A stretch of 38,456 nucleotides of DNA, from NCBI GenBank assembly GCA_017744495.1, contig JAGIBE010000066.1:8231-46686 (forward strand), written 5' to 3'. Within the stretch, counting starts at the first letter, position 1; each line of letters begins with the position of its first letter. The position numbers and the translations under genes are program-made. The notes under the pieces are model-generated. The model searched no databases. It saw only the letters and a program-made list of their open reading frames with translations, and was not told where the DNA came from. Below, piece by piece: positions 24,624 to 32,867 of this stretch. This DNA comes from Caulobacter sp. (GTDB lineage Bacteria > Pseudomonadota > Alphaproteobacteria > Caulobacterales > Caulobacteraceae).

Positions 24624-26279
24624 ATGTTTGAAGGCCTCTCCCCCCTCGCCCGCGACGCTCGCGCCTGGCCGTTCGAGCAGGCGCGCGCCCTGCTCGCCCG
24701 CATCCTGCGCCTGCGTCTGACCGACGCCGAACGTGACCTCGCCTCCACGCTGATCAACAGCGGCAAGGCCGACGAGGCCGTGAAGACCTTTCCGGCCCTG
24801 GCCAAACCGGTGATCCTGGAGACCGGCTACGGCCCGTCGGGCCTGCCGCACCTGGGCACCTTCGGCGAGGTGGCGCGCACGACCATGGTCCGCAGCGCCT
24901 TCCGCGCCCTGACCGACGACGCCATCCCCACGCGCCTGATCGCCTTCAGCGACGACATGGACGGCCTGCGCAAGGTTCCCGACAACATCGAGAACAAGCA
25001 GCCGCTGATCGAGGACCTGGGCAAGCCGCTGACGGTCGTCCGCGACCCGTTCGGCACCCATGACAGCTTCGGCGCCCACAACAACGCCCGCCTGCGCGCG
25101 TTCCTGGACGGCTTCGGCTTCGAGTACGAGTTCGTCTCCTCGACCGAGTGCTACAAGGGCGGCCTGTTCGACGCGACCCTGCTGATCGCCCTGGAGCGCT
25201 TTGACGCCATCCAGAAGGTCATGCTGCCGACGCTGGGTGAAGAGCGCCGCGCCACCTATTCGCCGTTCCTGCCGATCAGCCCGTCGACGGGCAAGGTGCT
25301 GCAGGTCCCGACCCTGGCCCGCGACGTCCAGAAGGGCACGATCGTCTTCCAGGACGAGGACGGCTCCGAGGTCGAGGTCCCGGTGACCGGCGGCCACGTG
25401 AAGATGCAGTGGAAGCCCGACTGGGCCATGCGCTGGACGGCGCTGGGCGTCGATTACGAGATGAGCGGCAAGGATCTGATCGACTCGGTCAAGGCCTCGG
25501 CCCAGATCTGCAAGGCGCTGGGCGGCGTGCCGCCGGAAGGCTTCAACTACGAGCTCTTCCTCGACGAGAACTCGCAGAAGATTTCCAAGTCCAAGGGCAA
25601 CGGCCTGTCGATGGAGGACTGGCTGCGCTACGGCGCGCCGGAGAGCCTCTCATACTACATGTTCCAGAGCCCCAAGAGCGCCAAAAAGCTCTATTTCGAC
25701 GTCATCCCCAAGGCGACGGACGAGTATCTGCAGCAGCTGGACGCCTATCCGAAGCAGGAACCGGCCAAGCAGCTGGACAACCCCGTCTGGCATGTCCATT
25801 CGGGCCGTCCGCCGCAGTACGGCTCGCCGGTGTCGTTCAGCCTGATGCTGAACCTGGTCTCGGCGGCCAACGCCTCGGACAAGGCGATCCTGTGGGGCTT
25901 CCTGTCGCGCTACATCCCGGGCGCCACGCCGGAGAACCAGCCGCTGCTGGACCGCCTGGCCGGCTACGCGATCAACTACTACGACGACTTCGTCAAACCG
26001 ACGAAGGCGTTCCGCGCCCCCGACGACAAGGAACGCGCGGCGATCACCGATCTCTTGGCCCGCCTGAAGGCGCTGCCGGCCGACTGCCAGGACGCCGAGG
26101 TGATCCAGAACGAGGTGTTCGCGGTGGGCAAGGACCACGGCTTCGACCCGCTGCGCGCCTGGTTCCAGGCCCTCTACGAAGTGCTGCTGGGCCAGAGCCA
26201 GGGCCCGCGCTTCGGCTCGTTCGCGGCGATCTTCGGCCTGGATCGCACCACAGCCCTGATCGAGGAAAAATTGGGCTGA
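24624..26279 (+). CDS. lysS: Lysyl-tRNA synthetase, class I
   Basis: Charges tRNA-Lys with lysine. At 551 residues this is the class I (archaeal-type) enzyme, unrelated to the class II LysS of E. coli but usual in alphaproteobacteria. The HIGH-like signature appears as [13 protein letters not shown] (residues about 71-83), and KMSKS as KISKSKGN (about 316-323). The C-terminal helical anticodon-binding domain follows. There is no class II motif. The start at 24624 matches family length but lacks a ribosome site. It is the only aminoacyl-tRNA synthetase in the window and has unrelated neighbours. Some databases use the symbol lysK. Confidence 0.95.
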   Translation: MFEGLSPLARDARAWPFEQARALLARILRLRLTDAERDLASTLINSGKADEAVKTFPALAKPVILETGYGPSGLPHLGTFGEVARTTMVRSAFRALTDDAIPTRLIAFSDDMDGLRKVPDNIENKQPLIEDLGKPLTVVRDPFGTHDSFGAHNNARLRAFLDGFGFEYEFVSSTECYKGGLFDATLLIALERFDAIQKVMLPTLGEERRATYSPFLPISPSTGKVLQVPTLARDVQKGTIVFQDEDGSEVEVPVTGGHVKMQWKPDWAMRWTALGVDYEMSGKDLIDSVKASAQICKALGGVPPEGFNYELFLDENSQKISKSKGNGLSMEDWLRYGAPESLSYYMFQSPKSAKKLYFDVIPKATDEYLQQLDAYPKQEPAKQLDNPVWHVHSGRPPQYGSPVSFSLMLNLVSAANASDKAILWGFLSRYIPGATPENQPLLDRLAGYAINYYDDFVKPTKAFRAPDDKERAAITDLLARLKALPADCQDAEVIQNEVFAVGKDHGFDPLRAWFQALYEVLLGQSQGPRFGSFAAIFGLDRTTALIEEKLG

Positions 26280-26295
26280 CGCCGACACGATGGGC

Positions 26296-26318
26296 GGCGG
26301 GGCGCTAAGCGTCCCGCC
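26296..26318 (+). terminator. Stem-loop after lysS
   Basis: GGCGGGGCGC (26296-26305), loop TAA, GCGTCCCGCC (26309-26318): a 10-bp stem with one G-U pair, 17 bases past the lysS stop. No U-tract follows, so termination would need help or the hairpin may only protect the 3' end. Confidence 0.35.
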
Positions 26319-26390
26319 ATCACGTCGTCACCCATTGACGGTAGAAGGCCGGTCGTTCATTCGCCTTCGTGACAGTTGGGAATCCAGATC

Positions 26391-27380
26391 TTGGGCGACA
26401 CCATTCTCGTGGCGGGCGGCGCCGGCTACATCGGCTCCCACACCTGCCTTCGGCTCGCCGAGGCCGGATTCACGCCGGTGGTCTACGACAACCTCTCAAA
26501 CGGCTGGGAGTCGTTCGTCCAGTGGGGTCCGCTGGAGGTCGGCGACATCCGCGACGCGGCGCGGCTGGACGAAGTGTTCGCCAAGCACAGGCCCGTGGCC
26601 GTGATCCACTTCGCCGCCTTCATCGAGGTGGGCTTCTCGGTCGCCGAGCCGGGCGCGTTCTACGAGAACAATGTCGGCGGGACTCTGACCCTGATCGAGG
26701 CCGCCCGCCGGGCCGGCGTCGACAAGCTGGTGTTCTCCTCGACCTGCGCCACCTACGGCGATCCGGTCTATGTGCCGATGGACGAGAAGCATCCGCAGGC
26801 GCCGCTGAACCCCTATGGGCGCAGCAAGCTGATGGTCGAGCAAATCCTGGCGGACCTTTCCCGCTACAAGGGCTTCCGCTCGGTGGCCCTGCGCTATTTC
26901 AACGCCGCCGGGGCGGATCCCGACGGCCGGATCGGCGAGAAACACGAGCCCGAGACCCACGCCATCCCGTTGGCCATTGCCGCGGCGCGGGGCGAGCGGG
27001 ACAAGTTCATGCTGTTCGGCGGCGACTACGACACCCGCGACGGCACCTGCGTGCGCGACTACATCCACGTTCTGGACCTGGCCGACGCCCATGTCCTGGC
27101 GCTGAAATGGCTGTTGGACGGCAAGGACAGCGCGGTCTTCAACCTCGGCACGGGCACGGGCACCACCGTGCGCGAACTGGTCGGCGCCATCGAGCGACGG
27201 TCCAACCGGCCGTTCCCGCTGGAGCTGGCCGGACGCCGCGCCGGCGACGCCCCCACCCTCGTGGCCGACAACAGCAAGGCCCGCGAGCAGCTGGGCTGGT
27301 CGCCGCGCTACGATCTAGACGCGATCATCGAGCACGCTTGGGCCTGGCACGCCAACGGCGCGCTGGAGCTCAAACGCTGA
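26391..27380 (+). CDS. galE: UDP-glucose 4-epimerase
   Basis: Interconverts UDP-glucose and UDP-galactose with bound NAD+, in the cytoplasm. At 329 residues it shows GGAGYIGSH at the N-terminus, the SSTCATYG segment with the catalytic Ser/Thr, YGRSK with catalytic Tyr and Lys, and the RYFNAAGADPDGRIGE segment. The C-terminal GRRAGDAPTLVAD binds the sugar nucleotide. There is no ATG; TTG at 26391 with GGGA nine bases upstream is preferred. TTG at 26376 would add five residues without a ribosome site. Together with pgm upstream it could support surface polysaccharide synthesis. A CGCGAC-N5-GTCGCG hairpin (27407-27423) follows the stop. Confidence 0.93.
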   Translation: MGDTILVAGGAGYIGSHTCLRLAEAGFTPVVYDNLSNGWESFVQWGPLEVGDIRDAARLDEVFAKHRPVAVIHFAAFIEVGFSVAEPGAFYENNVGGTLTLIEAARRAGVDKLVFSSTCATYGDPVYVPMDEKHPQAPLNPYGRSKLMVEQILADLSRYKGFRSVALRYFNAAGADPDGRIGEKHEPETHAIPLAIAAARGERDKFMLFGGDYDTRDGTCVRDYIHVLDLADAHVLALKWLLDGKDSAVFNLGTGTGTTVRELVGAIERRSNRPFPLELAGRRAGDAPTLVADNSKAREQLGWSPRYDLDAIIEHAWAWHANGALELKR

Positions 27381-27522
27381 GCGACCGAAGCCAAGTCCTC
27401 GGGCGCCGCGACGCCATGTCGCGATAGATGAACGGAAACTGAATTTCGAATTAAGGGTCTGTCCGCACTTTGGCGCCTAGACTGCCCGTATTGGAACAAA
27501 GGTCAGTCTCAGGTTAATTCCC

Positions 27523-27732
27523 ATGGCTTGCTTCACTCTTCGTCCTTCGGACCGTTCGGAATTCGACTCGTTGCTCGGCGAACTGGCGTCCCAGTTCCCG
27601 GCCGCGCACGTCGAAGCGGCCCATAACGACAACTGGAAGTCCTACCGCGTCGACATCTCGTGCGACGCCCCGTGGGAAGGCGACCTGACCGCCTGGCTGC
27701 AAAGCAAGCACGCCAACTGCCCGCGCACCTGA
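27523..27732 (+). CDS. Small protein of unknown function (69 residues)
   Basis: A 69-residue soluble protein, mildly acidic, with Trp at three positions and Cys3, Cys52 and Cys66. No membrane segment or known motif is seen. The codon pattern is like its neighbours and the sequence has a compact globular look (FTLRPSDRSEFDSLLGEL...), so I take it as real. The ATG follows only a weak AGG; TTGGAA (27491) and GTTAAT (27513) with 16 bases between could produce a near-leaderless transcript. The gene ends 15 bp from the convergent regulator gene. The 142 bp upstream hold the galE hairpin and this possible promoter. Confidence 0.6.
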   Translation: MACFTLRPSDRSEFDSLLGELASQFPAAHVEAAHNDNWKSYRVDISCDAPWEGDLTAWLQSKHANCPRT

Positions 27733-27747
27733 CGCGACCTTAGGGGC

Positions 27748-28383
27748 CTACTGGCTGGCCCACAGGATCCGGGCGATCCATACCACTTCGGCGAGGTCCA
27801 GCGTCTGGTCCTTGCCGTCGCCGCCCAGCGAAGCCAGCTCCAGGCTGCGGGCCGTGATCCGCGCCAATTCCTTGATCAGCAAGTCGCCGCCCGAGGTCCG
27901 GACCACCACCCGGTCGCCCCGGCGCGGCTCGACCGACGGCGAGACCAGCAGGCGGTCGCCGTCGCGATAGACCGGGGCCAGGGCGTCGCCGGTGATTTCC
28001 AGGGCGTAGACGCCTTCGTCCGCTAGACCCGGAAAATCGATCTCGTCCCAGCCCGCGCCGCTCGGCGCGCCGGCCTCATCGAATAGGCCCTCGGCCCCGG
28101 CCTGGGCGAAGCCGATCAGCGGCACGACGCGCGGGTTGGGCCGCGGAGCGCGTTCGGTCAGGGCCGCGAACTCGGAAAACCCGACCCCCGTCGCCTCCAG
28201 CACCTTGGCCAGGCTCTCGGTCGACGGCCAGCGCGGTCGGGAGTCGCCCTCGCCGCGCTTGGAGCGGTTGAAAGCGGTCGGATCCAGGCCTGCCATCTTG
28301 GCCATGGCCGAAGGGCTCATGTCGAACCGCTCGGCCAAGGCGTCGATCGCGGTCCAAATCTCGGTATGCGACAGAGACGACAT
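27748..28383 (-). CDS. HTH regulator with S24/LexA-type domain lacking the catalytic serine
   Basis: Transcriptional regulator of 211 residues. An XRE-like helix-turn-helix (about 8-75; SPSAMAKMAGLDPTAFNRSKRG) is joined to a LexA/CI-type C-terminal domain (about 85-205). In active members the sequence around the nucleophile is G-(D/N)-S-M-x-P; here it is GDALAP, so Ala134 replaces Ser. The general-base Lys171 (LLIKEL) and a possible Ala95-Gly96 cleavage site are retained. Self-cleavage is therefore not expected, and dimerisation may be its only role. GAGGAGG eight bases before the ATG at 28383 fixes the start over an in-frame ATG at 28425. It is divergent from the MerR gene across 183 bp. Confidence 0.82.
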   Translation of the reverse strand: MSSLSHTEIWTAIDALAERFDMSPSAMAKMAGLDPTAFNRSKRGEGDSRPRWPSTESLAKVLEATGVGFSEFAALTERAPRPNPRVVPLIGFAQAGAEGLFDEAGAPSGAGWDEIDFPGLADEGVYALEITGDALAPVYRDGDRLLVSPSVEPRRGDRVVVRTSGGDLLIKELARITARSLELASLGGDGKDQTLDLAEVVWIARILWASQ

Positions 28384-28463
28384 GGCTGGGGCCTCCTCGC
28401 CAGGACTCTGGAAAATATGCCTCATCCCTAGGAATGTAAACCTATCACCTCATAGCCAAGTTG

Positions 28464-28479
28464 ACGTTTACGTAAACGT
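28464..28479. promoter_or_regulatory. 16-bp palindromic operator, probably for the adjacent MerR regulator
   Basis: ACGTTTACGTAAACGT is perfectly self-complementary and lies 88-103 bp before the MerR gene. It resembles the TTTACGTAAA-type sites that I recall for LiuR-like MerR proteins controlling branched-chain and fatty-acid catabolism. It overlaps TTGACG at 28461-28466, which pairs with CAGAAT (28486-28491) across 19 bp, the long spacer typical of MerR-controlled promoters. Confidence 0.6.
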
Positions 28480-28507
28480 TGACGGCAGAATGTCTCGGGC
28501 ATATGGT
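28479..28507 (+). promoter_or_regulatory. Alternative sigma-70-like promoter before the MerR gene
   Basis: TTGACG (28479-28484) and TATGGT (28502-28507) are 17 bases apart, with the -35 abutting the palindromic operator. A regulator bound to the dyad would occlude it. It competes with the 19-bp-spacer promoter as the true start; mapping the 5' end would decide. Confidence 0.4.
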
Positions 28508-28566
28508 GATCGACGATAACCAACCGGCTCGGCCGCAGAAGTCGGGCCTGCCCAGGGAGGGTTCGA

Positions 28567-29049
28567 ATGTTGGCTGACCTGCGCCGCCCGGAACGCACCT
28601 TTACGATTCGACAGCTCTGCAACGAGTTCAAAGCCACGCCTCGCGCGCTGCGCTTCTATGAGGACAAGGGTCTGCTGACCCCGGCTCGCGAAGGCCTCAA
28701 CCGCGTCTATTCCCACAAGGACCGCGTCCGCCTGCAGCTGATCCTGCGCGGCAAGCGCGTGGGCCTGTCGCTGTCGGAAATCCGCGAACTGCTGGACCTC
28801 TATGACGAGAACGACGACGGCGCGGCCCAGATGGCCCGGTCGCTGAAGAAGTTCCGCGAGCGCGCCACCGCGCTGGAGCAGCAGCGCGAGGACATCGACG
28901 GCGCCCTGATCGAACTGCGCGAAGCCTGCGCCCGCCTCGAGCGGCGCCTGGCCGAGATCCGCCCCGACCTGCTGCCCCGCGCGGCCGACTACGACCAGGT
29001 GCTGCGCGCCCGGCTGGACGGTCACGGCGAGGCGGCGTTGGGCAAATAG
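28567..29049 (+). CDS. MerR family regulator, LiuR-like
   Basis: A 160-residue DNA-binding protein. The MerR helix-turn-helix opens with FTIRQLCNEF (residues 12-21), the wing follows with RALRFYEDKGLL (27-38), and R-x-Y-S-x-x-D-R-V-R-L-x-x-I covers 45-58. A long coiled coil (about 85-135) follows for dimerisation. There is no metal-binding cysteine pair, as expected for MerR proteins that sense acyl-CoA or other organic ligands. GGGAGGG precedes the ATG. Position ahead of acyl-CoA dehydrogenase genes and next to a TTTACGTAAA dyad argues for control of acyl-CoA degradation, probably with autoregulation. Confidence 0.85.
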   Translation: MLADLRRPERTFTIRQLCNEFKATPRALRFYEDKGLLTPAREGLNRVYSHKDRVRLQLILRGKRVGLSLSEIRELLDLYDENDDGAAQMARSLKKFRERATALEQQREDIDGALIELREACARLERRLAEIRPDLLPRAADYDQVLRARLDGHGEAALGK

Positions 29050-29136
29050 ACCGGCGTCCGCGTTGTTTGCTTCAAGACGTGAAGCCGGCGCGGCGCTGAC
29101 CTTTCCTCCTCCGATCCGACCAATCAGGACCGTTCC

Positions 29137-30927
29137 ATGACCTACCAGCCGCCCGTTCGCGACCACGCGTTCATCCTGCGCGACGTGCTCAATATCGACC
29201 AGCACGGGAACCTGCCGGGCTTCGCCGACGCGCCCTTCGAGACCGTCGAGCAGATTCTCGAGGCCGCCGCCCAGTTCACCGGCGAGGTTCTGGCCCCGCT
29301 GAACCACGTGGGCGACAAGCAGGGCTGCGTCTGGAACAGCGACTTCACGGTCAAGACGCCGGACGGCTTCAAGGAAGCCTACAAGCAGCTGTGCGAAGGC
29401 GGCTGGACGGGCCTGGGCTCGGACCCGACCTACGGCGGCCAGGGCCTGCCCCACGTCGTGAACCTGGCCTTCAGCGAGATGTCGAGCTCGGCCAACATGG
29501 CCTTCTCGATGTATCCGGGCCTGGCCCACGGCGCCTATTCGGCCATCCACACGGGCGGCACCGACGAGCAGAAAGAGACCTATCTGCCGAAGATGATCTC
29601 GGGCGAGTGGACCGGTACCATGAACCTGACCGAGCCGCACTGCGGCACGGACCTGGGCCTGTTGCGCACCAAGGCCGTCCCGCAAGGCGATGGGACCTAC
29701 AAGATTACCGGCCAGAAGATCTGGATCAGCGCCGGCGAGCACGACATGTCGGACAACATCGTCCACCTGGTGCTGGCCCGCATCGAAGGCGCCCCGGCCG
29801 GCGTAAAGGGCATCTCGCTGTTCATCGTGCCGAAGTTCTTCCCCAAGGCCGACGGCTCGGTCGGCGAGCGCAACGAGGGCGTCAAGTGCGTCGGCCTCGA
29901 GGAGAAGATGGGCATCCACGGCAACGCCACCTGCGTGATGCAGTACGACGACGCCGTCGGCTATCTGATCGGTGAAGAGAACAGCGGCCTGAAGCTGATG
30001 TTCGTGATGATGAACGAGGCCCGCCTGGGCGTCGGCCTGCAGGGCATCGCCCAGGCCGAAGCCGCCTACCAAGCCGCCGCCGCCTTCGCCAAGGACCGCC
30101 TGCAAGGCCGCTCGCTGACCGGCCCGAAGAACCCCGACGGCCCGGCCGACCCGATCCTGGTCCATCCGGACGTGCGCCGCATGCTGCTGGAGAGCAAGAC
30201 CCTGATCGAAGGCGGCCGCGCCTTCCTGTTCTGGACCGCCCTGCACGGCGACCTGGCCCACAGCCACCCCGACGAGGCGGTGCGCACCAAGGCGGAGGAC
30301 TATATGGGCCTGATGACGCCGGTGCTGAAGGGCTACCTGACCGATAAGGGCTTCAAGATCTGCTCCGACGCCATGCAGGTGCACGGCGGCAGCGGCTTCA
30401 CCGAGCACTTCCCGGCCAGCCAGTACCTGCGCGACGTCCGCATCGCCCTGATCTACGAAGGCACCAACGGCGTGCAGGCGCTCGACCTGGTCGGCCGCAA
30501 GCTGGCCGCCAAGGGCGGTCGCGGCGTGATGACCTTCTTCCAGGAAATCGACCAGTTCATCGGCGAGAACGACGGCGACGCCGAGCTGAAGCCGTTCATC
30601 GAAGCACTGGCCGGGGTGAAGGCCCAGCTGCAGGACGGCACCATGTGGCTGATGCAGAACGGCCTGCAGAACCCGGACAACGCCGGCGCGGCCTCGACCG
30701 ACTATATGCACCTCTTCGGCCTGACGGGCCTGGCCTACATGTGGGCCCTGATGGTCAAGGCGGCCAACGCCAAGATCGCCGCCGGCTCGACCGACCCCTT
30801 CTTCACGACCAAGATCGTCACGGCGAAATATTTCATCGAGCGCATCTTGCCTGACGCAGGGGCGCATCTGGCCAAGCTGAAGACCGGTTCGGCGACCTTG
30901 ATGGCGCTGCCCGCGGAGGCTTTCTAA
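29137..30927 (+). CDS. Acyl-CoA dehydrogenase, long form with C-terminal extension
   Basis: FAD enzyme of 596 residues that introduces the first double bond into acyl-CoA during beta-oxidation, passing electrons to ETF. N-terminal helices lead to the FAD-binding segment MNLTEPHCGTDLG (about residue 162-174). The C-terminal ACAD domain has the catalytic Glu in LIYEGTNGVQALDLVGRKL near residue 441, and an extra helical domain of about 120 residues ends the protein. This length and the YEGTNG base are typical of the long ACAD group found in alphaproteobacteria. Only 2 bp separate it from the second dehydrogenase gene. The 87 bp after the MerR gene hold no clear terminator, so read-through from it is likely. 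Confidence 0.93.
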   Translation: MTYQPPVRDHAFILRDVLNIDQHGNLPGFADAPFETVEQILEAAAQFTGEVLAPLNHVGDKQGCVWNSDFTVKTPDGFKEAYKQLCEGGWTGLGSDPTYGGQGLPHVVNLAFSEMSSSANMAFSMYPGLAHGAYSAIHTGGTDEQKETYLPKMISGEWTGTMNLTEPHCGTDLGLLRTKAVPQGDGTYKITGQKIWISAGEHDMSDNIVHLVLARIEGAPAGVKGISLFIVPKFFPKADGSVGERNEGVKCVGLEEKMGIHGNATCVMQYDDAVGYLIGEENSGLKLMFVMMNEARLGVGLQGIAQAEAAYQAAAAFAKDRLQGRSLTGPKNPDGPADPILVHPDVRRMLLESKTLIEGGRAFLFWTALHGDLAHSHPDEAVRTKAEDYMGLMTPVLKGYLTDKGFKICSDAMQVHGGSGFTEHFPASQYLRDVRIALIYEGTNGVQALDLVGRKLAAKGGRGVMTFFQEIDQFIGENDGDAELKPFIEALAGVKAQLQDGTMWLMQNGLQNPDNAGAASTDYMHLFGLTGLAYMWALMVKAANAKIAAGSTDPFFTTKIVTAKYFIERILPDAGAHLAKLKTGSATLMALPAEAF

Positions 30928-30929
30928 AA

Positions 30930-32093
30930 ATGGGCGTGCTCGGCGTCGAAAAGCCGGCCTTCATGGCCGAAGAGGACATCGCGATCTTCGAGGACGCGGT
31001 CGGCAAGTTCTTCGACGAGCACGCCCCTGAAGAGACGGTCGCCAAGTGGCGCAAGAACCATTGCGTCGACCGCGACATGTGGACCAAGGCGGGGGAGGCC
31101 GGGCTGCTCGGCCTCTCCACGCCCGAGGCGTACGGCGGGGCCGGCGGCGACTACCGGCACGAGGTCGTGCTGATGGAGCAGCTGGGTCTCAAGGGCGTCG
31201 ACGGCTTCGGCGTCAGCCTGCACAACGCCATCGTCATGCCGTACATCACTCACTACGGCACCGAGGAGCAGAAGCAGCGCTGGCTGCCGCGCCTGGCCAC
31301 GGGTGAGCTGGTCTCGGCCATCGCCATGACCGAGCCGGGCGCCGGTTCCGACCTGCAGGCCATCAAGACGACGGCCAAGAAAGTCGGCAGCCAGTACGTC
31401 CTCAACGGCTCCAAGACCTTCATCACCAACGGCCAGACCGCCAACCTGATCATCGTGGTGGCCAAGACCGACCCGGCGGCCGGGGCGCGCGGGACCTCGC
31501 TGGTCGTGGTCGAGACCGACGGGGCGGAAGGCTTCGAGCGCGGCCGCAACCTCGACAAGCTGGGCCAGGAGGCCCAGGACACCTCGGAGCTGTTCTTCAA
31601 CGAGGTGAAGGTTCCGACCGAGAACCTGCTGGGAACCGATGAAGGCCAGGGCTTCTTCCAGCTGATGGGCCAGCTGCCGCAGGAGCGGCTGAACATCGCC
31701 GTCCAGGGCATGGCCACCATCGAGCGCGCGCTTGAGCTGACCATCGACTACGTCAAGCAGCGCAAGGCGTTCGGCAAGGCGATCATCGACTTCCAGAATA
31801 CCCAGTTCGTGCTGGCCGAGTGCAAGACCGAGGGCACCGTCGCCCGGGTCTTCGTCAATCACTGCATCGAGCAGCACCTGGCCGGCAAGCTGGACGCGGC
31901 CACCGCCTCGATGGCCAAGTACTGGGTCAGCGACCTGGAGAACAAGATCGTCGACCGCTGTCTGCAGCTGTTCGGCGGGTTCGGCTTCATGAACGAATAT
32001 CCGATCGCCCGGATGTACCGCGACAGCCGCGTACAGCGCATCTACGGCGGCACCAACGAGATCATGAAGCTGCTGATCGCGAGGACGCTGTAA
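30930..32093 (+). CDS. Acyl-CoA dehydrogenase
   Basis: A second FAD acyl-CoA dehydrogenase of 387 residues, the usual length. Seen are TEPGAGSDLQ for FAD contact (near residue 131), ERLNIAVQGMATIERAL...YVKQRKAFGK in the mid-domain, and the closing RIYGGTNEIMKLLIARTL. The Glu of the usual YEGT base is Gly here. In LCAD-like and isovaleryl-type relatives the base lies on an earlier helix instead, and a Glu in IERALELT is a candidate. The substrate could thus be long-chain or branched. It follows the first dehydrogenase by 2 bp and precedes two small genes, so it is part of a polycistronic unit. Confidence 0.93.
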   Translation: MGVLGVEKPAFMAEEDIAIFEDAVGKFFDEHAPEETVAKWRKNHCVDRDMWTKAGEAGLLGLSTPEAYGGAGGDYRHEVVLMEQLGLKGVDGFGVSLHNAIVMPYITHYGTEEQKQRWLPRLATGELVSAIAMTEPGAGSDLQAIKTTAKKVGSQYVLNGSKTFITNGQTANLIIVVAKTDPAAGARGTSLVVVETDGAEGFERGRNLDKLGQEAQDTSELFFNEVKVPTENLLGTDEGQGFFQLMGQLPQERLNIAVQGMATIERALELTIDYVKQRKAFGKAIIDFQNTQFVLAECKTEGTVARVFVNHCIEQHLAGKLDAATASMAKYWVSDLENKIVDRCLQLFGGFGFMNEYPIARMYRDSRVQRIYGGTNEIMKLLIARTL

Positions 32094-32095
32094 GC

Positions 32096-32467
32096 ATGCT
32101 GCTGGAAGCCGCCGTCGTCCTGTGCCTGACCAACGCGACCGATACGGCCGTGTCGGGGATGGTGCGCGACGGCCGCTCCAAGCTCACCTCGGCCAAGCTG
32201 GAGGGAACCAGCCTCAACTATCGCGAACCCCTGGCCGAGACCCCCTTCCCGGCCGTCGATGTCGGCCAGACCGGCTGCGCCGATGTCGATGGCATGACGC
32301 TGGCCAAACCCCAGCTGGTGATCCGCGGCGGGCAGTCCGTGGGCGGCGGCCTGCATCACGGCGAGACGATCTGCCGACCGACCCACCCGCTGAAGGCCGG
32401 CGAACGTCTGACCTTCGTCTACCGCAAGAGCTTCTTCGGACCGCTGACCTGCAAGGAGACCCGCTGA
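32096..32467 (+). CDS. Unknown small protein in the acyl-CoA dehydrogenase operon
   Basis: A 123-residue protein that I do not recognise. The N-terminus (MLLEAAVVLCL) is hydrophobic but short for a signal peptide. The body is beta-rich with Cys at 10, about 62, 94 and about 120, Gly-rich turns (IRGGQSVGGGLHHGE) and no enzymatic motif. It begins 2 bp after the second dehydrogenase and overlaps the next gene by one base (TGATG), so it is transcribed with both. Its late Cys pattern could mean an envelope location, but no clear export signal supports this. Confidence 0.65.
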   Translation: MLLEAAVVLCLTNATDTAVSGMVRDGRSKLTSAKLEGTSLNYREPLAETPFPAVDVGQTGCADVDGMTLAKPQLVIRGGQSVGGGLHHGETICRPTHPLKAGERLTFVYRKSFFGPLTCKETR

Positions 32468-32856
32468 TGCCGTTGATCGTCGCGCCGCCGCCCCAGCCGC
32501 CGCCCGCCCAGCACGCCGCGCCGCCCGCCGCGTCGGACGCCCGTTCGGCCGTCGTCTGCGTGCGCGCCTCGGGTCCGCGCCCGCTGTTCTTCTCTGGCAA
32601 GCTCGTGGGCAAGAAGCCCGGCGGCAAGTTTCCGGGCGATTTCGAACTGCCGCTGAAGGCCAATGTCGACCAGTGCAACAACCTGCTGCGCTCGAAGGTG
32701 GCGGACTGGACCCTGTCGGTGACCACGCCCGGCTTCAAGGCCTGCTACCTGCCCGCGCCGGAGTTCGGCCAGCGCGTCACCTACAGCGCCAAGGCCACGG
32801 CGCGGGGCCTGGCCTGCGCGCCGATCGCCAAGTCGCCGATCGGGACCTGGAAATAA
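32467..32856 (+). CDS. Unknown small proline-rich protein
   Basis: A 129-residue protein of unknown function. A Pro/Ala-rich N-terminal stretch (residues 3-26) is followed by a compact, Lys-rich domain with four Cys (about residues 31, 66, 89 and 120). That domain contains short beta-like segments. Like its upstream neighbour it has several cysteines and no enzyme motif, and the two ORFs overlap by one base, suggesting a co-translated pair. It ends 12 bp from the convergent dioxygenase-like gene. Whether the pair serves fatty-acid metabolism or only shares the transcript is unknown. Confidence 0.6.
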   Translation: MPLIVAPPPQPPPAQHAAPPAASDARSAVVCVRASGPRPLFFSGKLVGKKPGGKFPGDFELPLKANVDQCNNLLRSKVADWTLSVTTPGFKACYLPAPEFGQRVTYSAKATARGLACAPIAKSPIGTWK

Positions 32857-32867
32857 TGACGGTGGCC

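Noticed and set aside
27492-27518. GGAAC-like sequence as an extracytoplasmic sigma (SigT) promoter before the 69-residue gene
   Set aside because: The second half is GTTAA rather than CGTT and the spacing is short.
28468-30867. 799-residue minus-strand frame opposite the MerR and first dehydrogenase genes
   Set aside because: Val/Leu/Gln-rich shadow of two recognised genes.
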